64,000 nucleotides of DNA from Antedon mediterranea (lineage: Eukaryota > Echinodermata > Crinoidea > Comatulida > Antedonidae), in contig NC_092670.1 of assembly GCF_964355755.1 (NCBI RefSeq), forward strand, positions 14,693,201-14,757,200, read 5' to 3'. Below are positions 51,401 through 63,400 of this stretch, piece after piece. Below the pieces are notes generated by a model, which was not told where the DNA came from, ran no database searches, and saw nothing but the letters and a program-made list of their open reading frames with translations. Each line of letters opens with the position of its first letter. The stretch's first letter is position 1. A program made the translations under genes and the position numbers.

Positions 51401-54400
51401 TGACTTACCATAGCATACAGGGTTAGGATCTAAGTATTGTCCATTCTCGCAAACTGTATTTGTGACTCCAACTAACGAGTATCCGGGATTGCATGTAAAG
51501 CGTATATTATCATTATGTTTATATTTTCCTTGTATGTTACCATTTACAAGTGCTTCTGGTTCTTTGCAATCAGCTAAACAAAAATAAAATTAACATTAAG
51601 ATGGAGTAAATAAAAATTAAATTAAATAATTATATGAATTCTGGTCATAATGGTGGTCATAATTGTTGAGAACAACATAACATTATCAATATCATAAAGA
51701 ATTATGCATCATTGTTAAATTCGCTGTATAAAGTATTAGAGATACAGTTGAATTCATTCTGGCCACCATTTTTTGTATGTTTAAGCAAGGCAATCTAACA
51801 ACACAACACTGAGCTCGTCTTGCCAACATAGGTACTCGTAACTAGTCAATTGATCTTATGTTATCGACTGTACTCTTCATCTACTGTGTCTTGTACTGTT
51901 ATTATCGTGTCGCAGAGCTCAGGATTCTGTTTGATTGCCTTGGTTTATAAAGGATTATACAATAAATGGTACGTACCTTGACAAATAGCAAACTCTGCAT
52001 TATAGGATCCATCTTTACATGTTACCTTCTTCTTTCCCACAATGGAATAGCCCACATTACACGTTATAGTAATGATATCTCCATGGTTAAAACCACCAGT
52101 AAACTGACCATTCACTATTTCAGTCAAGGGAGCACAGTTTTCTGAAGAAAAAAAAAATCAAAAATAGTATTGATATTATAATTTGAAATAAATATATTTT
52201 GGAATGGGCATATTAGAATATTAATTGTTTAAGTTGTTTTTGCCATAAGACAGTTTGTGAGCCTAAGTGTAGGAAAAGTCTTGAAAGATCTGTAATCAAG
52301 GAATGTGCAAGTAAACCCTACAGATATTATATTTATGATTAAACTAAACCAATAACCAAACAAAAAAACAACACAAAAAAACAACACGAAAGAGAAAGAA
52401 GAAAGAGTTATAGTTGTTACGTTATACTTACCTTTACATTTTGCAGGCTTGTGGTTAAATTCGCCATCATCACATAAAATAGTTGTTTTACCAACTGCAG
52501 TATAGCCTTCATCACAAGTTATGTTGATAGAGCCACCATGATCAAAGCTACCGCTGTACTGTCCATTGGGTATTACCAGTGAGTTGTTACAATTTTCTAA
52601 AATAAGTAATAATAATTTGAATACAGATTGTTTGAGTCTAAGGGGTTCCGAGACAGTGTAATAAACTGGTTTTATCTTAGTTGCATATATGTCTTGTATG
52701 CCTCCACACATTATAATTCAATAAATACATTCAGTATACAGGGCCGGATCCAGGTTATTATAGGGTAATTGCTCTTCTCTTTTGACAGCTAGAATTAAAT
52801 TCTGAAATAACTTTATATACAATTAATGTTTTCTGTTAGTGCTCCTTCATTTAAAAAATCCTGAATCTGCTCCGACGTACTGTCTAACATTTTAGGCTAA
52901 CTAATTGCTTGTAAAAACCTGGTGAATGTAAGTTGCCTTCCCATACATGGTATCGTATGAGGCACTACAACCGTAAATTAAATATTCACTGTGACTGTTG
53001 ACTTACTGTAACATTTTGGTGGTTCAGTTTGGTAGTTTCCAAATTCACATTTCACCTTCAGAGTTCCTACTGGTGTAAATCCATCATCGCAACTGTACGT
53101 TGAACTGCCACCATGCACTACTTCAGCTGCTACCTGTCCATTTTGAATTGGAGCCGGCTGTAGACAGTTTGCTGAAGAACAAAATATTAAATATTGTATT
53201 CATACTGATTCTCAGTACTGTATCTCTACGTATTTATATACAGTGTGTACGACATGTTGTGCCTGTATCATGGAAGGTTAGGTATGTATGATACAAGTGT
53301 TACATGTGATATTTTTATACAGTATATATTAATATACATACGACTACAAATGGTATCGTCTTTTTCAAAAATTCCACTGCTACATGTCAAAGTTGGTTCC
53401 CCTACCAACGTAAACATGTCATCACAAGATACCTCTATACTCTTTCCATGTTCTGCACTTCCATTTATTTTAGAGTTTGGTATCACAGGTACACCACAGT
53501 TTACTGTAAAAGAAAATTGATATTTATTATTATCTAAACTATCGAATCAAAATATTTATATAATATTAGTTTAACTCAATAGACGCTAACAACACTTATA
53601 AGACAAAGTATTGACTTAGAACCTGGACACTTTAATTTTAAATTTTTTTAAATTCTGCATTACTCACAAAAGCATTCTGGATTTGGGTCTTCATAATTTC
53701 CATCATTACAAGTAGTTTCAGAAACTCCAACAAGAGTAAATCTTGGTGCACAGTTGAATACTGCTATTCCACCATGATTAGTGTCAGCCTGCACAGTGCC
53801 ATTTCCAAGAGGGGCTGGATACTCACAATTTTCTACCAAAAAAAAGAATGTTATCATAATAATCCAAAATAAGTACAAGATAATCTTCCTGAGCCTAAAG
53901 ATAAACCAATACTCTGAGAATAGAGATACTAATTAACTAACCAATTTACTCACCGCAATCACATCTGGAAATAAATACACCATGCAGAAGATTCACTGAA
54001 TATGACTGCATCCTTGCTAGTCGGATACACTGGATTGATATAATGTATTTCTTTAGTTTATTCAATTTGTTTTAGTAATTATGTACTTACTTTTACAAGA
54101 AAAGTCAAAATCTGCAAATGTTCCATCATCACACGTGGTATAGTTAACGCCTACAGCTGTGTAGCCCTGTACACAACTGTAGAACAATGAATCACCGTGT
54201 TTCGAATTACCTACAAACTCAGCGTTGAGAATGATAGGTGGTGTTGTGCAGTCGGCTATAAAACAAAAGTAGTGGAAAAAAAAATGTTGAATTCTATTCT
54301 TCTGCTTCAAAAATAATAAAATTACCTTTACCATAATTGTCCAGACATTGCTTGTAAGTAGTCAAAACTCAAGAGTATTCAACAGTCTGACAAACTTGTT

Positions 54401-57400
54401 AGACCATGACCATGAAGTATTCAGTGGACAAAGTACCCATTTAATTAAAATTGGCTTATTCAAAAGATTAATATTGTCATCTATTTAGAATTTGCTAGTT
54501 TACACTAAAAAAAATTTATAAACTAAAATAAAAACATATTTACCATAGCAAACTGGAGCCTCGCCATTGTACTGTCCATCTCTACATGAAAGTGAGGGTC
54601 GACCCACAATACTGTAACCATCATTACATCTAAAGCGTACTTTATCACCATGGTTGTTACCTCCGTTGACAAGTCCATTCTCAAGGTCAAGAGGACGACA
54701 GTTAGCTGAAAAGTATTTCATGGTGTTAACTCAAGAAACCATTTCCAAGAGACGTTCTTTACTAGTATTGTTAATGTAGCGTTCAATTTAAATTATGTAA
54801 GTTATGTCCATAGTTATCATCAACTAAAATGCACTATTGCTTACCTCTGCATACAGGTGAAGCCGTGTTGTAAATACCATCAGTACACTCGAGAACTGGA
54901 GAACCCACCAGTATATACCCATCGTTGCATTTGAATGTAAGGACACCACCGTGTGAAAAACTTCCAGACACTTCTCCATTTTCAATCTTTTCTATTTCAT
55001 CACAATTGTCTGTCAATGGAAGAATTAAGGTAAAGTAATTAGTTTGTAAGAATAGGGAATTAGAAAATTTAACAGATATGTAAGAAAAGAGTCATTCACC
55101 ATAGAACATTATTATGCTATGTATTGAATAGTTTTAAATTTTGCAAATTTAAGAAGTCAGATAATTCAAATTCTGAGTATTATTTTACTAGGTTAATCAT
55201 AAATTGTGTGAAATGTTTACCTTTAACAGGGACAAAATTTAATTAATACATTTAGTTATTTATTTCAACAGTATTTACGAGGGTAGTTTATCTAGCCAAA
55301 GATGATAATTTAGAACACTCAGAGCAATTTGATTTGAATTTGACAAGATAAATAATACTAATATAAACAACTTACCACTACAAATTGGTAATGAATTATC
55401 ATATAGACCATCGTAACATCTTACTTCAGCACTACCAACAAGTGTATAACCTGTTATACAACTGAAACTCAGACTTCCTCCATGTTCACTTGAACCAGTA
55501 ACAAACCCATTTACAAGATTGTCGATATCTTGACAGTTTTCTGTACAAAAAAAGAATACGGTAGCATTAGTTTTTTATTTAAGTGACAAGTTCAATATTA
55601 TTCATCATCATCATTTAAGTTTCATGAGTTTAATATTGTCCAGAGAAAAACCCTGCATGACATATAGCTAAAACTTTCAAAAATCTGATAGAGTACTTTA
55701 CCAAAACACTCAATTGACTTGGCATCAACATCAAAGTTTCCATTATAACATGTCGCCCTGTCAGACCCCACAAGAGAAAAGCCAGCATTACACGAGATGT
55801 AGACAGTTTCATTGTGAGTAGTTTCCCCAGTGACCAGAGCATCTGATATTGGTCCAAACTGCTCACAGTTTGCTAAAAATAAAAATAGACAGACACTATC
55901 AAAATATTACTGCGAGTTATACATTGATAGTTACTTGCCTGACCCCAAAACACTATGTTAAAATCCTGTCTGGTGTCAGATTTCTCTCATAGCAACGCAA
56001 ATCCACTAAAGACTATTAAGGTAGAGCGTCTTGTGTGTATGCTTGTCTTGTAAACAAAAACAACTTAAATTTGATCTTGAGGATTGTTGGCAATATATCA
56101 GTAGATTCAGAGCTTATATGATGTACTAACTTATAAAATAGATTCAGTGGTACTGTATATTGTGCATAAGAGTTAAATAAACATTTTTCTTACCATAACA
56201 TTCTGGAAGTTTTACATTTAGTGCACCATCAACACAGGCTATTTCTTCATATCCCACCAGAGTATAGTCACCATCACATGTAAAAGTGATGACACTACCA
56301 TGGCGAAGTGAGCCTGTAATCTGACCATTAGGAAAATCAATACTCTCTGGTGGACAGTTTGCTGAAAAAGGGAAATATTGGTAATTTAAATTTTTTTTTT
56401 AAGCATAGCTTGCCATCATCTCCATGCTATTAATTATGAGTGGTCTTGTCATATTAAGCAATATCTTTTGGAATATTTCTATTCAGGAATCCAGAGGAAA
56501 CCCCTCTTAAGAGGACTCTGAAAAATGACATTTTTTTAAATTAAGGCCAACCCTTATTCAGGGGACATCCCTCACAAGGAGAACCTTTGTTGGGTATTGA
56601 AGGTGTTACATTAATATGAGATTTAAAGATAATAATTAAAATATTACCATAACATTTCGGTAAACTTGTGTTAGAGGAATACACGTAGCTTCCATCAATA
56701 CAAGTGGCTGACGATTCTCCAACTAATTCATATCCATCAATACATGTGAAGAATACCATGCTGTTATGTTCCAAGCGTCCTTGGACTGTGGCAAAATCAA
56801 CATCTGGTAACGAGGTACAGCGAGCTGTGTTGAAACAAATTATACAAATACAATTATTATTATTACAACAATACAATACAAAGGGTTACATTAGGTGGTT
56901 AAAATCAGTGCTGAATGTATGAACCAACTTTTTACCTAATTTTGCCCTTATGTAAATTTATATATAGATACAATTCTTCAATAATGTCTGGATATTGGTG
57001 AAATTAATAATATTTATTACAGGGGTGGCGCCAGGATCTTCCCGACGCGGGGGATACAATCCTCGACGAGGGGGCTATGCGAGCGAAGCGAGCATCACAA
57101 GGCTGGGGGCCAGGGGGCCGCCAAGGGCCCCCGGTGGGAGTCCAGGGGGCGAAGCCCCCGGCAGCAACGCGTTCTAGCGTCATTTGAGGTCATTTTAATC
57201 AGATTTAGGGTAGCCATTTTTTCCATTTTTTATAATGCATAAATAAAATACTGCGTGCAAAAAAACGATGCGCGATGACTGTTTCAATCCATATTTTTCA
57301 ATTTAAAAAATAAAAGTTCAAAGAAAATTTAGAAAAATAGAGTTGGAGGTCCTGGAAATTGGACTTATTATATTTCAAAACATGAAACAAAATATATAAG

Positions 57401-60400
57401 TCCCTATCATGGTTGTGACTGAGCTAAGAAATGTTTGAAAAATATAGATGTTAGGTCTCGGAAAATGCACTTCTTGTACTTCGAAATATGACCAGCTTTA
57501 TTGTTGGGGCTGAGCTAAGAAAATGTTTAAAACTAGAGCTGCAGGTCTTCAAAAAATTGCATTTTATACTTTGGAAACATCAGGCCCATAGGCTTAAAAA
57601 ACGCAAGCGTAGACCTTTTTCAGTCGGGGAAATAAGTTTATTCCTCCCAAGTGTATGCCTGCGTACCATCTGGACTTCCGAGTGTTGAGAAATTCATGAC
57701 ATACAGGACATTGAAAATTTAATAACTTAGCTATAAAGATGTTGGCTAAGCGAAAATGGCATGTTTTTTTGTTTAGTAATGGATGAAATATTTATTTTAG
57801 GTGCCCCACGGTACAGGTTACTTGTAAATTAAAAAATTGGTGAACATACGAACAATTAACATAATTCGTTTTTGCTGTAGTGTAGCGTACGTCGACACAG
57901 TACACGACGTAACCGTCGGTAAACTTCGCCTGGAAAATAACTACAGTACACATTTTGGTCCCTGGATGGAACATGATATCACGACCCAACGTTGAACGAT
58001 TCGTACAACGGGATACCGCCAGACAAGTGCGTACCTATAGCTATTGTTTAGTAGTAAGTTAGATCGCTGGCAATAATGAATGCATATAAAGTGCATAATA
58101 TTACTCTGACGTACTCTCACGGTCAATGAAACGTCGCGGTTTTCTAGGCGCTGAAGCTACCAAGTGAACGCTAACGTTTTTTACTGTATATTATATTCCC
58201 CGACAAAAAGTACCCGTGTTCCCTTCGGTAACCGTCGGTAAACTTCGCCTGGAAAATAACTACATTACACATTTTGGTCCCTGGATGGAACATGATATCA
58301 CGCGTCTCGACCCAACGGTGAACGATTCGTACAAAGGGATACCGCCAAACAAGTGTGTACTAGCTATTGTTTAGTAGTTAGATCTCTGGCAATAATGAAT
58401 GCATAAAAGTGCATAATAGCCCTCTGACGTACTCTCACGGTCAATGGAATGTCGTGGTTTTCTAGGCGCTGAAGCTATATGAAGTGAACGTGAATTTTTG
58501 TTACTGTATGTTATATTCCCCAACAAAAAGTACCCGTGTTCCCCGACGGGGGGGCTAGGCTTCCCGACGAGGGGGCTAGAGCCCCCGTAGCCCCCCCCCC
58601 CCCCGCTGGCGCCACCACTGATTTGTTAATCACTTCTTACCATAACAGACTGGTTTTAACTCATTTACTGGATATTCATATGTTCCATTGTTACAAGTTG
58701 CAGATGATGCTCCTACTAAATTGTAGCCAGAGTCACAGCTAATATCCATTGTACTCGCATGAGCATCCGAAGTCCGTTGAACACTTCCATTTGGAATGAG
58801 TGGGGTTAAGGCACAGTTTTCTACAAAGAATACACAAATTGTTATGTTAAGGGAATTCCGTAAATCCTAAAATAAGCTGCCATTTGCTTATGGTATTTCT
58901 AATCTAATCCCATATAAGTAAACAGGCACTATGATTAAAGGTTTGAAAGATGATAATGGATGGACTGACTCAATGTTTGATTATAGATCCTGCTAAATGA
59001 GCTCTTTTTTACATTGTTCTTTTAATCAATGTATATTAGGTACTGCATGTAGCTGTAGGCCTAATTGATAACGTGAAAAGACCAATATATTATTTTACCA
59101 TAACAGACTGGAATTTCATCGCTATATTTTCCGTTGTTACATGTTAACTTTTTGCGTCCTACCAGAGTGTATCCATCAAAACACGAGAAACGTACACGAC
59201 CATCATGTTCAAATGACGTGGCAGTCACCAGACCATTTGGTAGAAAGAAAATGGGCTCACAGTTTGCTACAAAAAATGAGTATAGTGTAATAATAAATTA
59301 GGGAAGTTGGCAGTTTCACGATGATAGTTTCATGGAGAAACAGTACTTAATAGTGGAGAAGATATTGAGAGGGTTATTCTCAAGTATTTTGTTTATTGAG
59401 ATAAAAACATGGGATATAATACAATTAAAGATTAGGCGACACCATTTAAAAATGCAAAGTTTCAAGAAAATTACTATAAAAATAGTACAATAAAAAATAA
59501 TAATAAAAAAAATAATTTTTTCTTTTTTATTTTTTCCCTTAGATTTCCTAAAGTCTAGATCTTACCATAACATGTTGGTTCCTTTTTCTTATTGGCCAGA
59601 ACATATTGACCATCATCACATGTTGAAAACTTAGCACCAACCAATGAATAACCTTCGTTACATGTGTAATCAATAGTGGATCCATGGTTGTTTGATGATT
59701 TGGTAACACTTCCATATTCAAGAATTGGTTCATCAAAACAATTTTCTAGTATTAATTAAAAACAAGAAATAGAATAGAGTTAATTGTGTATAATAATGTT
59801 TTTTTTTATAAATACTGCAAAACACCACATGGTAAGTATTTTAATAATATATTAATTTTACTAGAAATAAATAATATAGAAGATAATAAAGAAGAAATAA
59901 AAAATAGATTTAGGAGAGATTGCAAAATCAAAATACCATAACATGTTGGAAGTAGTCCTCCTTCATATACAAAGTTTCCTGCATCACACTCAGCATAGCT
60001 ACCTCCCACACGAGTGTAATCATCATTACATTCAAATGTTACCACACTTCCATGTGTACTGTTGCCATTTACAACACCATTATCAAGAGGGGGTAAAGTA
60101 AGACAATCAGCTGAAAAACACAACATTTAAGTTTAACATTTCTCAAAGGGTACTATTGACTTGCTATGAAATGGTAAGACCATAATAACATATTCTGTGA
60201 TGTTAGCTTTTACTTTTATAGGAAATATATATATATCTTTTAAAAAATTAATAATCATTTTGCATTTTCTAATTTAACTGATAGATTAATGAAAAAAAAT
60301 GGGATTAAAGAACTGACTGATAGATTTAAAATGGAAACTAATATTAATGTACTCTTCCAGGTAAGAAAATATGTATTTTAGCTGATATTATATCTAGAAT

Positions 60401-63400
60401 ATTTATCTAACCATGAGATACAAAAGTGTATATGTAGGCCCTACCTATGCATTGAGTATCAGTTGAACTCAGCTGACCATCTTCACATGTAATAATGTTT
60501 GATCCAACAAGACTATATCCAAAATCACATGTAATTTCAATAGCACCTCCGTGTTGGAAACTTCCACTAAATTGCCCATTTGGAATAGTGAACTCGTTGC
60601 AGTTGCCTGAAATAATAGTAAAATACACATATCACATACATATTAAAACCAAACAACTTATCCTAAAGCTCTTTCTGCATTATTAAACTAGTTTGACAAA
60701 AGAAAGTATGATTTGCCCAAATATTATGGTAATATGATGTCATCGTTATGGGTACATCACATTTTTTTGTAACATAAAGTTTGATAGTGTAGGCAGAGCG
60801 TTAAACCATCCCTGTTGCAGAGAGAGATTTTGAGATTCCTGATTTGATTCATTTTGTCTAATTATTAAAATAGAAAATAACATTATTAAATTAACAGTTG
60901 TTTCTGCATTTTTAGTGAGATCTCAATTTAGGACCTACGCATTATTGTGTCTTAGAATCCACCAAAACCATGTTGAATAATCGAAAACTTCCCTGCATAC
61001 ATTGTATATATATTATATGTCCAAATGTCATTTCAAATTGAAAGCTCCCAAATAACATATACACAATTTTTGTAACATGTAAAAAGAATTTAATTTAGTT
61101 TTAAACGACAATCTATAATTATTTTACCAGGTTTTTAGCTGAGACTAGTCTTTTAAAAAGTAGGCCTACTATTATATAGAAAAATGTCTTTTTCTTAATT
61201 TTCTTTAATATTTACCTAAGCACTGTTGGTTCAATTCTTCAAATTGTCCATTTATGCATGTTGTTCTGGCTGCCCCAATCAGTGTGTATCCATCATTACA
61301 TTTGAATTTAGCCACACCACCATGATTGAGTACAGCATCTACTCTTCCATTGTCAAGGAACGGTGGTGACTCACAGTTTTCTAACAAAATCAAAACAAAT
61401 GGTTCTCTTCAGGAAATTCCTACACACTATAGGGTGAGCTCACATCGCTCGCTCCTCCTCTAGGAAGTGTAGACGATGGTTCTTGGAATAATAATGACTC
61501 GGATAAAAAGGTTTTAGAAGGACGTTTTCCTTGTACGTTTTCTGTAGGTTACCATTATTGAAAATTCTTGACATTTGTAAAAACTAAACCTCCGTTTCAC
61601 AGTGTCTTAGATGATTAATAACATTTTAAAGTATAGTGTTTATTGTTTGGTATGGCCCTTATAGGGCGGAGGTGGGGAGGCGGAGTTCATTTGAGGGAGG
61701 TGCTTATTCGAGGGATACGTTTAATTTTTTAGTTTTAATAATATGGTAACATTTATAATCAATTGAAATCCTCTAGTAGATATGAAAAGTGTTAAAAAAT
61801 AATAAATGTTTGGTAAATTGTGTGATGAATTCTACTACAAATAGTATAATTGTGTTATTATAAATATAATACAAAATTGTGTGTATAAATGTGGATAGGC
61901 GTTTATTAGATAGATAGGTTGGGGGGCGGGTATTATTATTCAAAGCGATTTTTTATTGGGGATGTTTTGGGCATTTATTCAAATAAATACCATCCTAATA
62001 ATTAATACATTATTTAATTTAAACATCTTTTGAAACTAACTTTCGCGCGACAGAGTGGGCCGTTTCGGCCAAAGAAGGAAGACGTTTTAGACAGCTTGCA
62101 ACATGGGCAGACGTATCCTGGTCCCAACGGGACACAGATAGCCAATAGTTACCCAATAAAACTCGGCTATCGGGATTTCACTCGATTTTAAACAAAAGGT
62201 CTTATCATCAGATCTCCCTTATTTTATATTACTATTCCCCACAATATACTCCGATGCTTTATGGCGTATATTTAATTTGATCTTTATAGTAGCAGTATAA
62301 TTTTTATTAACTACTGTCCTTCACACGCGCGGTCCGATCCGAAAGTAAACAAAAAACTAAAATGGCTATAGCCACTAACTGCCAACTTAGTTGAAACCAG
62401 GAAGTTGCAAGGTGAACACCCGTGAACGGTGAGCTCATCATGAACCCAGAAATTACTTGGACCGCATACAATTGAAATTGAATTGAAAATCTACCGATGC
62501 AATCAGAACTTTGGTGTTAAAACCCTTTATATATCTTCCTAAAATAGAAATATATATCGTAATAGTGGAAACTAATGTTATCAAATCTACGTTTCACGGT
62601 TCATCTGAGATATATAAGGTAGGTAACCAAGGCGGAGATTTGTCCCAAAGTTTTTCCATTGTGCTCGTCTATGTCAGAATTAACCATAATTTATATACAG
62701 TATAGATGTGCAAACAACTTTGATGGATGATAATTTAAATAATGTTTTCCATTGCTCATTCATGCATTAGTCTACTAATGAGTTTTCTTTCTACACAGAA
62801 AGTTTAATCTTCTGTCATGTGTATGTAACTGCCATCTGCTGGACAATCCTATCCAAATTCACATTTTCAATCAAGTTTCCCTTATAATTCATTGATAACA
62901 AGATCTTATGAGTTGACAATGAAAATGGCAATTTCATTTGTACAATGAAATATAACTATGAAATAATTTTAGATGGTATTAAGGTAAAGTGATTTATTAT
63001 TCTAGTACTTTAATCTAGTGATTTAAATTCTAGGCCTATGAAATGATGTCGAGAATCTACTGTAGGCTTACTTAGCATTTATTAAATCAGTCTACTTACT
63101 GAAACAAGATGGGATGTCTCCATTGTATTGTCCATCATTGCAGTCAACCTTCTTACGTCCTACCAAAGTGTAGTCCTCATTACAAGAAAATCTAACTCTT
63201 TGGCCGTGATCAAAAGAACCTTCTAGTTGCCCATTTTGGAAATCAGTAATAGGAACACAATTTGCTTTAATGGAAAGAAAATCATTAAACTATTAGTAAT
63301 TACTATGTATTTATCTACATACTGTAGGTGTCAAAACGTATAGACTGTAAGTGAAGGAGTAGCGTTACTACTCAAAAATAACATACATATTAATACAGTG

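Noticed and set aside
53940-53965. Possible 11-nt mini-exon (ttatttccag-ATGTGATTGCG-gtgagt) on the minus strand
   Set aside because: Its length is not a multiple of 3, so inclusion would break the phase-1 frame shared by all neighbouring exons.
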